NCBI GenBank assembly: GCA_021158435.1
Contig: JAGGUQ010000010.1
Coordinates: 1 to 45,492 of the forward strand
Origin: a bacterium
GTDB taxonomy: Bacteria; Patescibacteriota; Patescibacteriia; UBA2591; MWDC01
Length of the DNA stretch: 45,492 bases
Direction of reading: 5' to 3'
Positions 29,636 to 38,743 of this stretch are shown here, in pieces. Positions within the stretch are counted from its first letter, which is position 1, and every line of letters starts with the position of its first letter. Under the pieces are notes generated by a model. It did not search any database, was not told where the DNA came from, and saw only the letters and a program-made list of their open reading frames with translations. The translations under genes and the position numbers were made by a program.

Positions 29636-31306
29636 ATGGTTTTAAGCAACAACCCTTTAACCCCAGAAGAAGTAGAAGAAAAACTTAGAGAGAAGTTAAA
29701 GAACTTAAGTTTAGAGAAAATAGAAGAGAATACTAAAAAGCTAGCCCAAAGTTCAGGAATGCCTTATATTCGGCTTAAGGGTTTTCCCATTACCCCTGAG
29801 GCATTAAGATTAATTAAAGAAGATAAAGCAAGAGCAATTAAGGCAGTTTGTTTTTATCAAAGTGAAACAGAAATAAAAATTGGGACCAGTTTAGTTAATA
29901 ACCCTGAATTAGATGAGTTACTTAAACAAATAGAACAAGATACAGGAAAAAAAGTTCAGGTTTTTTTAATTTCAGAGAATAGTTTGAAATATGCTTTAGA
30001 TTTATATAAAACATTACCCCATCTTTATCAACCTTCTAAAAAAGTTGAAATTACCAGCCAGGATTTAGAAAAATTTGAGAAAAAAATTAAGACATTTCGC
30101 GATTTAAATGAAGAAGTTCAAAAAGCAAGTACTTCAGATTTCATTTCCTTAATTTTAGCTTCAGCAATTAAATCTAGAGCATCTGATATTCATATTGAAG
30201 CAGAAGAAAAAGATATAAAAGTTCGCTTCAGAATTGATGGGGTATTAGTAGATGTGGCTAGTATTGATAAGAAATTTTGGAAACAAATTATTTCGAGGTT
30301 AAAACTTTTATCCTCATTAAAATTGAATGTTAGTGACGTTCCTCAAGATGGAAGGTTTAGCATTAAGCTGCCTTCTGATAAGCTGGATATTAGAATTTCT
30401 TGTTTGCCAACAGCTTTTGGAGAAAGTGTAGTTATGAGGCTTTTACGCTCTTCAGCTGTTGGTTTGAAATTTGAAGATTTAGGATTTTTTGGTGAGGCTT
30501 TTGAAATTTTGTCTAAAGAAATACAAAGGCCAAATGGAATGATTATAACCACTGGGCCGACTGGAAGTGGTAAAACAACTACTTTGTATGCAATTCTTAA
30601 TAAAATTAACCGGCCAGAGGTAAAAATTTTAACATTAGAAGATCCTATTGAGTACCAATTGCCAGGAATAAATCAAAGCCAAATTGATAAAAGTAAAGAT
30701 TATACATTTGCTAAAGGTTTGAGATCTCTTTTAAGGCAGGATCCTGATGTAATTATGGTAGGCGAGATAAGGGATTCAGAAACAGCAAAAATTGCTGTTC
30801 AAGCAGCTTTAACTGGACACTTAGTAATTTCAACTTTACACACCAATGATGCAGCTGGGGCTATTCCTCGTTTTCTTTCTTTAGGAGTTGAGCCATATCT
30901 TTTAGCTCCAGCTTTAAATGTAATTATTGCTCAGAGATTAGTAAGAAGAATTTGCCCTGAGTGTAAAAAAGAGGCTAAATTAGATGAAGAACTGCTTCAA
31001 AGAGTAAAAAAAGACTTATCACCAGTAGCTGAAAAGCAAGGTATATCTTTAGACAATTTAACCTTTTATAAAGGGGAAGGGTGTAGTAATTGTCAAGGTT
31101 TAGGTTATCGTGGAAGAATAGGTATTTATGAGGTTTTAAAAGTAGATTCGGAAATTGAAAAGCTAATAAGCAAAGGAGATGTTTCTGAGTATGATATAAA
31201 ACAAGCAGCAGACAAACAAGGAATGGTAACTATGGTCCAGGATGGTTTGATTAAAGCAGTTAAAGGCATTACTACTGTTGAGGAAGTTTATAGAGTTATT
31301 GAATAA
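29636..31306 (+). CDS. GspE/PilB-type secretion ATPase
   Basis: A hexameric ATPase that drives assembly of type IV pili or type II pseudopili. Walker A is TGPTGSGKTTTLY near residue 307. Asp-box and Walker B regions follow (ILTLEDPIEYQLPGINQSQ, RQDPDVIMVGEIRD), and the His box is LTGHLVISTLHTNDA. The zinc-binding site has CPECK and later CSNCQGLGYRGRIGIYE with four cysteines. The N-terminal part (about 130 residues) is shorter than in classical GspE. No pilC, pilin or pilT gene lies within the window, so the rest of the machine must be elsewhere. It starts 4 bases after the ATP-cone gene. Confidence 0.93.
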   Translation: MVLSNNPLTPEEVEEKLREKLKNLSLEKIEENTKKLAQSSGMPYIRLKGFPITPEALRLIKEDKARAIKAVCFYQSETEIKIGTSLVNNPELDELLKQIEQDTGKKVQVFLISENSLKYALDLYKTLPHLYQPSKKVEITSQDLEKFEKKIKTFRDLNEEVQKASTSDFISLILASAIKSRASDIHIEAEEKDIKVRFRIDGVLVDVASIDKKFWKQIISRLKLLSSLKLNVSDVPQDGRFSIKLPSDKLDIRISCLPTAFGESVVMRLLRSSAVGLKFEDLGFFGEAFEILSKEIQRPNGMIITTGPTGSGKTTTLYAILNKINRPEVKILTLEDPIEYQLPGINQSQIDKSKDYTFAKGLRSLLRQDPDVIMVGEIRDSETAKIAVQAALTGHLVISTLHTNDAAGAIPRFLSLGVEPYLLAPALNVIIAQRLVRRICPECKKEAKLDEELLQRVKKDLSPVAEKQGISLDNLTFYKGEGCSNCQGLGYRGRIGIYEVLKVDSEIEKLISKGDVSEYDIKQAADKQGMVTMVQDGLIKAVKGITTVEEVYRVIE

Positions 31307-31315
31307 AAAAGCGAT

Positions 31316-32362
31316 ATGGAAAAGAACAGCAAGAGGTTGGCAGTTGTTATCCCTTGTTATAATGGAAAGGAATATATAGAAAACTTGCTTTTATCATTAA
31401 AAAAGGGGAGCGTCCAACCTAATAAAATAATTTTGGTTGATAATGGTTCAACTGACGGAACTTATGTCTTTGTAAAAGAAAATTTTTCTGAAGTTGAACT
31501 GATTTTTTTTAAAGGAAAATTGGGCTATGCTAAAGCATCAAATATAGGAATTAAAAAGGCAATAGAACAAGGATATAAATATATCCTTCTCTTGAACCAG
31601 GATATAATTTGTAAGGAGAATACCATTGAGAAATTTCTTTATTATGCAGAAATATATAAAGATTTTTTTATTATTTTTCCTTTAATTCTTTTCTGGCCGC
31701 CAGGAGAAAATAAAATTATGAATGCAGGAACTTTAATGCACTTTCTTGGATTTGGCTATTCTGGCTCTTATAAATTACCTTTATCTCAGTTAAAAATAGG
31801 GAAATATTCCTATGCTCCAGGATGTTCTTTGCTGTTTAACTCAAAAAAACTAAAGAAAATTGGCCTGTTTGATGAAGATATTGTGATGTATCATGAAGAC
31901 TCAGATCTTTCTTTAAGGGGGCGATTTTTAAAGGAAAAGATTATTTTTATTCCAGAAATTCAAGTTTATCATTTATATAAAGAAAAAATTGACCATTTTC
32001 GTTGGTATTGGTCTGAGCGTAATCGTTTATTTATTCTTTTTAAGTTTTATAAGCTTCCTACTTTAATTTTAATGTTCCCGTTTTTTGTTTTTATGGAAAT
32101 AGGGATTATTTTTTTTAGCTTGCTTGGAGGATGGCTTGATCTAAAAATAAGGACATATTTTGATTTTTTGCGTCTTTTCAAAAAAATGCTTAAAAAAAGA
32201 AGAATGATCCAGCAAACCCGTCAAATAACTGATAAGGAATTTTTAGCATATCTTACGCCTGTTTTTAATTTCCCAGAGGTTAGCAGTCCTTTAATTAAAT
32301 ATATAGTTAATCCTATTTTTGGTTTAGGTTATAAAATTATATATTTTTTTGCTTTTTGGTAA
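31316..32362 (+). CDS. Family 2 glycosyltransferase
   Basis: A GT-A fold, rhamnosyltransferase-like enzyme for surface glycans. The N-terminus is LAVVIPCYNGKEYIENLLLSL. The nucleotide-binding region has ILVDNGSTDGTY. The DxD-equivalent position reads LLNQDI near residue 99. YAPGCSLLFN and DEDIVMYHEDSDLSLRGR follow, and the ED near residue 195 matches the usual catalytic base. The C-terminal about 80 residues contain one hydrophobic stretch (LILMFPFFVFMEIGIIFFSLL) that could attach it to the membrane. It begins the glycan cluster and starts 10 bases after the secretion ATPase gene. Confidence 0.9.
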   Translation: MEKNSKRLAVVIPCYNGKEYIENLLLSLKKGSVQPNKIILVDNGSTDGTYVFVKENFSEVELIFFKGKLGYAKASNIGIKKAIEQGYKYILLLNQDIICKENTIEKFLYYAEIYKDFFIIFPLILFWPPGENKIMNAGTLMHFLGFGYSGSYKLPLSQLKIGKYSYAPGCSLLFNSKKLKKIGLFDEDIVMYHEDSDLSLRGRFLKEKIIFIPEIQVYHLYKEKIDHFRWYWSERNRLFILFKFYKLPTLILMFPFFVFMEIGIIFFSLLGGWLDLKIRTYFDFLRLFKKMLKKRRMIQQTRQITDKEFLAYLTPVFNFPEVSSPLIKYIVNPIFGLGYKIIYFFAFW

Positions 32363-32377
32363 TTTTGAACAGCTTTT

Positions 32378-33532
32378 ATGAAAATTGCTCACTTTGTTTG
32401 TCGGTTCCCACCATATAAAGGAGGAATAGGCAATGTTTGTTATTATCAGGCAAAATATTTGTCCAAACTAGGCAATGAGGTTGTTGTTTTTACCCATTAT
32501 AATAGAAAAGAGCAGGGCCAGATTAATAGAACTAAAGAAAATTTTAAGGTTAAGGCTTTACCTTATTTATTTGCCTACGGCAATGCTTGTTTATGCCTTC
32601 CTGTTCAGATTAAACAGTGGAATCAATTTGACGTTATTCATCTTCATTTCCCCTTTATTGGTTTTGCTGAACAACTTTTATTTTTAAAAAAAATAGGCTT
32701 AATAAAACCCTATTTTGTTGTTCAGTATCATATGGATTTAGTTGGACAAGGAATAATAAAACATATCTTTAGTTTTTATAATAAATTTACTCTTCCTTTA
32801 CTCCTATCAGCTGATAAAATAATAACTAGTTCTCTAGACTATCTTATTCACTCTAAAATATCTAAATACTATCAAAAGAGAAAAAGCAAATTTGAAGTAA
32901 TTCCTTTAGGCATAGATGAAAATAAATTTTTTCCTTTAAAGAAAAAATTAGAAAATAAGAAAAATTTAGAGATTCTTTTTGTTGGAGGATTAGACAAAGC
33001 TCACTATTTTAAAGGAGTAGACATTTTAATTAGGGCATTTGCTAAAATTAATTTATTATTTCCTAATACAAAGTTGATTATCATAGGGCAGGGAGATTTA
33101 ATAGACTATTATAAAAATTTGGCCAAGCAATTAAAAATAGAAAAGAAAATATCTTTTTTATCAAAAGTTGAAAATAGGAATTTACCTTCTTACTACCAAA
33201 GAGCAGATATTTTTGTTTTACCTTCTATTAATCAGTCAGAAGCTTTTGGTATTGTTTCCTTAGAAGCAATGGCTTGCGGATGCCCAATTATTGTTTCAGA
33301 TTTACCAGGAGTAAGAACTTTAGTTAAAGGAAATGGATTTGTAGTTAAGCCAGCAAATGTTGAGGATTTAGTTAAAAAAATAAAAATATTGTTATCTAAC
33401 TCCCAAGTAAGAGAAAAAATGGGGGAGGAATCTTCTAAAATAGCCTTAAAAAATTTTACTTGGTCTAAAATAACAAAAAAATTATTATCTATTTATGAAA
33501 AAGGAGTTTTTTCAGATAATAAAAACAAATAA
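32378..33532 (+). CDS. Family 4 (GT-B) glycosyltransferase
   Basis: A retaining GT-B enzyme. The N-terminal donor-cleft start is HFVCRFPPYKGGIGNVCYYQA with the typical GG glycine loop. The C-terminal domain begins near residue 195 (EILFVGGLDKAHYFKGVDIL). The E-x7-E catalytic and donor site is SEAFGIVSLEAMACG, followed by CPIIVSDLPGVRTLV near 302-318. The acceptor is unknown. The next gene starts 38 bases before this one ends, in another frame. Confidence 0.92.
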   Translation: MKIAHFVCRFPPYKGGIGNVCYYQAKYLSKLGNEVVVFTHYNRKEQGQINRTKENFKVKALPYLFAYGNACLCLPVQIKQWNQFDVIHLHFPFIGFAEQLLFLKKIGLIKPYFVVQYHMDLVGQGIIKHIFSFYNKFTLPLLLSADKIITSSLDYLIHSKISKYYQKRKSKFEVIPLGIDENKFFPLKKKLENKKNLEILFVGGLDKAHYFKGVDILIRAFAKINLLFPNTKLIIIGQGDLIDYYKNLAKQLKIEKKISFLSKVENRNLPSYYQRADIFVLPSINQSEAFGIVSLEAMACGCPIIVSDLPGVRTLVKGNGFVVKPANVEDLVKKIKILLSNSQVREKMGEESSKIALKNFTWSKITKKLLSIYEKGVFSDNKNK

Positions 33533-35765
33533 ATATTTTTCTGGAACTATACTTGGGGCATTTATTGCCCTTTTTTGGTTTTTAAATTTTCATTTTTTTG
33601 AAGTAAAAATTTTAAATTTTGTTTTATTTATTCTTTATTTTTGGCTTAATGGTTTTTATTTAGGAAAAATTCTAAGAAAATTTTTCAAAATAGAATTTAG
33701 TTTTATTCTTGGCTTGGTTTATCTTTTTTTCCTGATGAACTTTTTTCTTTCTGCATTTATTGTTTTCTATAAGATAGAGCCAATTTATTTATTTGTTATT
33801 CTAGGTGTAGTTTCTATTTTGCTTTCTTTAATTAATTCATTTTTAAAGGGAGAGGAAAAAGAGAAAAAAAGAATTTTTTCTATTGTCTTTAAAATTTTCA
33901 AGAAAAAAGAAGATTCTTCTATTCCTGTTTGGTGGAAGATTTGTTTTATAGTTTTATATTTTTCTTGTTTATTAACGCTTGCTTTTTCCAGAACTTCATC
34001 AGTTATTCGTTCTCCTTGGCAATTTATATCTTCCGTTTATATATACTTATATTTAGCTTTATTTTTCTTAGTCCTTTATGTTATAAAGTTTAAGCCTAAT
34101 TTGAAGTTTTTTATTTTAATAGTAGTGCTTTTTTCTCTACTTTGTCACAGCTACTTATTTTTCCCTTACCAAGCCGGCTTTGGAGGAGATAAGTGGAGAC
34201 ACCTAGGAGTTGAAAAGTGGTTAATGCAAGGGAATACTTATTTACCAGTTCTTTTTCCTTTAAGTAAAGCTAGTTTTTTGAAAATAGGGGGGATGAAAAT
34301 CCCTGAGGTTTTCTTAGTTGGGAATAAAACTTCTTATTCTAATTTTTGGGCTGGGGTAATTAGTTTGTCTTGGCTTTTATCAATAGACCCTTTTTGGGTG
34401 GATATTTTTTTGGGGATGATGCTATATAGTTTGTTTTTCCCTTTTTTGCTTTATGAATTAGCCGGAAAGATTTTTCAGGAAAAGATAAATACTTACGGTT
34501 ATTATTTTATCTTTGTTGTTCCTTTCTTGTTTTTCCCATTCCTTTTATATGGCTCTATTAGCATTCCTTTGTCCTATGGTTTATTCCCTTTTTGTTTGAG
34601 TTTAATTTTCCTTTTAAATTATTTAAATCAAAAAATTTCTTCTAAAGAGTTTCTAGCTTTTTTTATTCTTTTTGCTTTAGTCTTATATCTTAACTATATC
34701 CTTTATTTTATTCTTTATTTATCTATTACTGTTCTTGTTATTATTTATCGACAAAAAAGAAAGCTTGGACTTAGTCTAACACTTTTGTTGATTCTTTTGT
34801 TTATTGGTTTAGGAATTGTCTTTCCTTGTTTAGATACATTTAGAGGTTATTCTGCTTTAAAAGAAGGGGTAGATATAGAAAATTCACTAACTAATTTTAG
34901 TTTAGGATTTTTAGGCTTTAAAGCTATCTTTCCACGCTTGAACGGACTTGAGCAAGATAATTGGCTTTATAGCGGCATAGAAGAAAATTTAACCAACTCT
35001 ATTTTTGGAGAGTTTTCTCTTTATTTGCAACCTTTTTTTATTTTATTATTTTGGTTTCTTGTTTTTTTGGGATTTTTACATTTATATAAATTGTCTCCAA
35101 AGCATTTTGGGTTGATTTTTGGCCTTATTTTATCAATAGCTATAGCTCAATTTATTAGTTCCAATTTCCTTGAAGGAAGCAGGTTATTTTCTAAAAGGTT
35201 AGTTCTTTTCCATTCGTTTTTATTCTTTTTCCCGTTAAGCTTGGGAATATATTCACTTTTTTCTTATAAAAAAGAGCTTTTTATCCCTCTTGTTATTGTT
35301 CTAAGTTTTTTTGCTACAACAGTTTATATTTCTGGTCCTAAATTTGATGCTGTTACTGGTGATGAGTTAAGGGCAGCTAAATATGTCTGGTCGTATTTCA
35401 AAGAAAACAGCCAAGACAAAGAGAAAAACTATTGTGTTATTGGTAATACTTGGCCGCTTCTAGCTTTGGAAGGGGTAAGTGGTGAATACATTATAGCTGG
35501 GGGATTCCCTGTTTATCAAGAATATGCTCAGCCAGAAAGGGTTTCTCTTTTTGAAAATTTAAATAGAAGTCCTCATATTAATGATTTTAAAAAAGCCCTT
35601 AAAATTACTCAGGCGAATTCTTGCTTTTTTATGACTGAAGATAGGTGGATAACTCAAGGGAGAAAGCAAAAAGTAATAGAATCTCTTAATAAAATTGCTG
35701 GGCAGCCGACAATTATTGGCGATGTTTATATTTGGTACTATCAACCTAATTCAATTAATCTTTAG
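33495..35765 (+). CDS. Large polytopic membrane protein, possible GT-C-like
   Basis: A 756-aa integral membrane protein with about 14 to 16 hydrophobic helices in residues 15-620, and a hydrophilic C-terminal domain of about 130 residues. Between helices near residue 225 is the exposed segment QAGFGGDKWRHLGVEKWL, whose D and R/H lie where GT-C glycosyltransferases keep catalytic acids. No family signature is certain. The location between a GT4 gene and further glycan genes suggests a lipid-linked sugar transferase or polymerase. The ATG overlaps the GT4 gene by 38 bases. I see no later start that would keep the first helices, so the overlap seems real. Confidence 0.7.
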   Translation: MKKEFFQIIKTNKYFSGTILGAFIALFWFLNFHFFEVKILNFVLFILYFWLNGFYLGKILRKFFKIEFSFILGLVYLFFLMNFFLSAFIVFYKIEPIYLFVILGVVSILLSLINSFLKGEEKEKKRIFSIVFKIFKKKEDSSIPVWWKICFIVLYFSCLLTLAFSRTSSVIRSPWQFISSVYIYLYLALFFLVLYVIKFKPNLKFFILIVVLFSLLCHSYLFFPYQAGFGGDKWRHLGVEKWLMQGNTYLPVLFPLSKASFLKIGGMKIPEVFLVGNKTSYSNFWAGVISLSWLLSIDPFWVDIFLGMMLYSLFFPFLLYELAGKIFQEKINTYGYYFIFVVPFLFFPFLLYGSISIPLSYGLFPFCLSLIFLLNYLNQKISSKEFLAFFILFALVLYLNYILYFILYLSITVLVIIYRQKRKLGLSLTLLLILLFIGLGIVFPCLDTFRGYSALKEGVDIENSLTNFSLGFLGFKAIFPRLNGLEQDNWLYSGIEENLTNSIFGEFSLYLQPFFILLFWFLVFLGFLHLYKLSPKHFGLIFGLILSIAIAQFISSNFLEGSRLFSKRLVLFHSFLFFFPLSLGIYSLFSYKKELFIPLVIVLSFFATTVYISGPKFDAVTGDELRAAKYVWSYFKENSQDKEKNYCVIGNTWPLLALEGVSGEYIIAGGFPVYQEYAQPERVSLFENLNRSPHINDFKKALKITQANSCFFMTEDRWITQGRKQKVIESLNKIAGQPTIIGDVYIWYYQPNSINL

Positions 35766-35767
35766 AT

Positions 35768-36343
35768 ATGTTTTATCGCTTTTATAGATTATTCTTTTGT
35801 TTAATCATTATTGGGTTTTTAATCTGGCTTATTTGCCAGAACTTTAGCCCAAGTAGTAAAGCGGTTGTTTGGCAGCCATCTGGAGAAGATAAACAGGTTA
35901 TTGAAACAACAAACTTTACTTCTCATTTTATCCAAAAAAAGCATATTTTAGGATTGTACCCTTCTTCAAGGTGGACGATTTTAAATGAGGGCGATTCTTA
36001 TTTAGCTGAAGTTTGGATGGAGCCTATTTATTTTTTTGTTCCTTTAATTAAAGATTCTAAAAAAGCAAAAGTAATTTTAACCTATCAAAGCAATTTGCCG
36101 GTTAGCTTAGGGTTAATGCATAAAAAGCTATTTCCTTTAGATTGGCGGTTTAAATTAGAATCTTTAAAGGATGAAGATGAAAAAAATGGCTGGAAAACAG
36201 GATCTGCTGATTTTTTTATTAGTCAAGATTTTATAAATAAAAAAGATAGGTTTAAAGGATTAGAGTTTATAATATCTTGCCCTAATTTGTATCAACAAGG
36301 TGAATATATTAAAATTAAGGAAATTCAGGTAATTTTAGAGTAA
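35768..36343 (+). CDS. Membrane-anchored extracytoplasmic protein, unknown
   Basis: A 191-aa protein with one N-terminal helix (residues about 6-25, LFFCLIIIGFLIWLICQNF). A soluble, probably external, beta-rich domain of about 160 residues follows, starting after KAVVWQPSGEDKQ. Motifs such as ILGLYPSSRWTILNEGDSYLAEVWMEP do not match a family I know. It starts 2 bases after the polytopic protein gene, so they may be partners. Function not assigned. Confidence 0.65.
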   Translation: MFYRFYRLFFCLIIIGFLIWLICQNFSPSSKAVVWQPSGEDKQVIETTNFTSHFIQKKHILGLYPSSRWTILNEGDSYLAEVWMEPIYFFVPLIKDSKKAKVILTYQSNLPVSLGLMHKKLFPLDWRFKLESLKDEDEKNGWKTGSADFFISQDFINKKDRFKGLEFIISCPNLYQQGEYIKIKEIQVILE

Positions 36344-36348
36344 ATTAA

Positions 36349-36579
36349 ATGTTTAGTAATTTTTTTCATAAAAAAAATAAAAAGAGTATTCCAGGTTTAA
36401 AGCGAGCCTTAACTATTCTTTTCAAGGATATATTTTTGTTTTCTTTATGCTTTTTCCTTTTACTCCTAATACTTGAAGATATAAAGCCTGGGTTTGTTGT
36501 TTTTTGGTTTAATCCTTTAAACACTTTTTATATTTTATTACCAAGTTTATTAATCTATTTAATTTTAATATTTCTCTAA
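36349..36579 (+). CDS. Small two-helix membrane protein
   Basis: A 76-aa protein with a basic N-terminus (HKKNKKSIPGLKR) and two hydrophobic helices at about residues 28-46 (DIFLFSLCFFLLLLILE) and 56-76 (FYILLPSLLIYLILIFL). It sits without gaps between the anchored protein and the ligase gene, whose ATG follows directly after the stop. This supports a real gene in the glycan cluster. No family assignment. Confidence 0.6.
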   Translation: MFSNFFHKKNKKSIPGLKRALTILFKDIFLFSLCFFLLLLILEDIKPGFVVFWFNPLNTFYILLPSLLIYLILIFL

Positions 36580-38721
36580 ATGACTCTAACTAAAGAAAAA
36601 CTAGCAAAGTTTTTTCAAGTGTCAGAGGAATCGATTTATTTATTGATTATATTTCTTGTTCCACTTACTTTTAGCCTGTCCATTTATAATCATTGGCAAA
36701 TGGCTAAAAATATTGTTTTCCAAAGTTTAGTTGAAATTTTGTTTTTTCTTTTTCTTTCACAGGTTATTATTTTTGGTTTGCCAAAAGAAAAAATAAAAAA
36801 ATCTTTAAAATTTATTCTTCCTGCTTTCATTTTTATTTTATCTTTACTAATTGCAACTATTTTTTCTCCAGTTAAATGGATGAGTTTCTGGGGTGAATGG
36901 CAAAGAAAAATGGGTTTGTTAACCTGGGTTCACTTTTTTGTCTTTTATTGTATCTTTGTTTTGCTTGATAAAAATAAAGCGCAACTAAAAAGAATTTTTT
37001 TAGTAGTTGTTTTTACCTTGTTTTTGGTTAATTTATATGGGTTTATTCAGTTTTTCCGTTACGATCCTTTTTCCTGGAATTTAGAATTGCCAGTACTAAA
37101 AGTGTTAGATTATAGGGTTTTTTCTACTTTAGGCCAGCCCAATTTTCTGGCTTCTTGGTTAATTTTAACGATTCCTTTTTTAATTATTTGTCTTGTTCAT
37201 TCTCACAAATTCTTGGTCCGCTATTTATTATTTATTCTTATTTTTAGTAGTTTAGTTATTCTTATTCTAACTCAAAGTAGGGGAGGGTTAATTGGCTTTT
37301 TTTCTAGTTTATTTTTTTGCCTTTTTTGTTTTGGTTTATTCAAACTAAAGAAAAAAATTATTCCCTTAATATTTATTATTGTTTTGCTTGTTGTTTTGTT
37401 CGTTCTAAGTACATCAAGTTTAAATTTTACTTTTAAAAATAGGTTGATTAGTTTAAGTGATATAAAATCTGCGGCAGGTTATCGTCTCCACTATTGGTTA
37501 GCAAGCTTAGAAGTAATAAAAAAACGACCATTAATAGGTTATGGTTTAGATAGTCAAAGATATTACTTAACCCCATATTACACAAAAGAGCTTGCTTTAT
37601 TGGATAAACCCAACCTTTTTTTAGACAGAGCTCATAACAACATTCTTGATGTACTTTTAACTAGTGGAATTATAGGGTTGCTTTGCTGGTGGGCTTTTGT
37701 GATTTCTATCTTTTACTGGGGGATAAAATTTATTGTAAACACTGGTAAATATAAAAAAGAAGTTATTTTTATTTTAAGCGGCATTTTTGGCTATTTAATT
37801 TCTATTTTGTTCTCTTTTCATACTCATTCACCTTTACTGTATTTCTGGCTTAGTTGTGGATTGATATCCCACCTGGTTGTTACTCAAAAAACTAAAAACA
37901 CTCATTATTTTAAAGAAAGAAAACCCCTTAACCCTCCTTTTGTTTATCTGTTTATTATTGCTTTATTTTTGATTTTAGGGATTTTTGTTGTCTGGTTGAT
38001 TAATAGCTACCAATATTTAGCTAGTCATTATCTTTTAAAATCAAAAACATCTTTAATTGAATTTCAATTAGACAAAACTTATGATTTTGCTCTTAAATCA
38101 GTAAAATACGGCAGAAAAGATCCTTATTTCAAACAAATGTTTGGAGAAACCATGTTCCAAGCAAGCCAGTTAGAACCCCAAACAAATAAAAGGATATTCT
38201 TTGTTTCTCAAGGCATAGAACAAATTCAGAGCATACCTAAAACTCTACGTCCTATAGAAGCTAAAATAAATCTTCCTCTTTTGTTAATGGAAAGAATAAG
38301 ATTAACTGGCAATGATAATGACAAACAATATGCTGAGAATCTTTATCAAGAACTAACAAGCTATGTACCTCAATGTTCCCTGGTCTGGTCTTTGTGGGCT
38401 GAATTAGAGTTGGTTTTGAAAAATTATGATCAAGCAATCCAAAAAGCTGAAAAAGCTATATCTTTACTACCTGATTACACTAAAAGTCTTTACCCTGATA
38501 TTGTAATTGAGGAAATCGTTTTTGCTAATGATAGATTGGCCAGAGCTTATTTTCAAAAAGGTAATGTAGAAAAAGCTTTAGATATTTATTCCAAAGCTTT
38601 AAAAATTGCTCCTCGGACGCCTTTTATCTGGCAAAGAATTGCTTTAATTTATCAATCTCAAGGACAAACCAAAAAAGCAGCCCAAGCTATTAAACAGAAA
38701 GAAAAATTTGAAAACTATTAA
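36580..38721 (+). CDS. Second O-antigen ligase-like protein with C-terminal TPRs
   Basis: A 713-aa polytopic protein with the same plan as the 14.6 kb gene. About 12 helices lie in the first about 470 residues. The ligase core has ILTQSRGGLIGFFSS near residue 230 and KKRPLIGYGLDSQRYYL with LFLDRAHNNILDVLLTSGIIGLL near 320-370, keeping the R and H-N pattern of the external loop. The C-terminal part has TPR-like repeats (NYDQAIQKAEKAISLLP, NVEKALDIYSKALKIAP, GQTKKAAQAIKQKEK). It would polymerise or attach lipid-linked glycans outside the membrane, and here it closes the glycan cluster. The rmuC start region follows closely. Confidence 0.85.
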   Translation: MTLTKEKLAKFFQVSEESIYLLIIFLVPLTFSLSIYNHWQMAKNIVFQSLVEILFFLFLSQVIIFGLPKEKIKKSLKFILPAFIFILSLLIATIFSPVKWMSFWGEWQRKMGLLTWVHFFVFYCIFVLLDKNKAQLKRIFLVVVFTLFLVNLYGFIQFFRYDPFSWNLELPVLKVLDYRVFSTLGQPNFLASWLILTIPFLIICLVHSHKFLVRYLLFILIFSSLVILILTQSRGGLIGFFSSLFFCLFCFGLFKLKKKIIPLIFIIVLLVVLFVLSTSSLNFTFKNRLISLSDIKSAAGYRLHYWLASLEVIKKRPLIGYGLDSQRYYLTPYYTKELALLDKPNLFLDRAHNNILDVLLTSGIIGLLCWWAFVISIFYWGIKFIVNTGKYKKEVIFILSGIFGYLISILFSFHTHSPLLYFWLSCGLISHLVVTQKTKNTHYFKERKPLNPPFVYLFIIALFLILGIFVVWLINSYQYLASHYLLKSKTSLIEFQLDKTYDFALKSVKYGRKDPYFKQMFGETMFQASQLEPQTNKRIFFVSQGIEQIQSIPKTLRPIEAKINLPLLLMERIRLTGNDNDKQYAENLYQELTSYVPQCSLVWSLWAELELVLKNYDQAIQKAEKAISLLPDYTKSLYPDIVIEEIVFANDRLARAYFQKGNVEKALDIYSKALKIAPRTPFIWQRIALIYQSQGQTKKAAQAIKQKEKFENY

Positions 38722-38743
38722 ATTTTATGATATTATAAAATAT

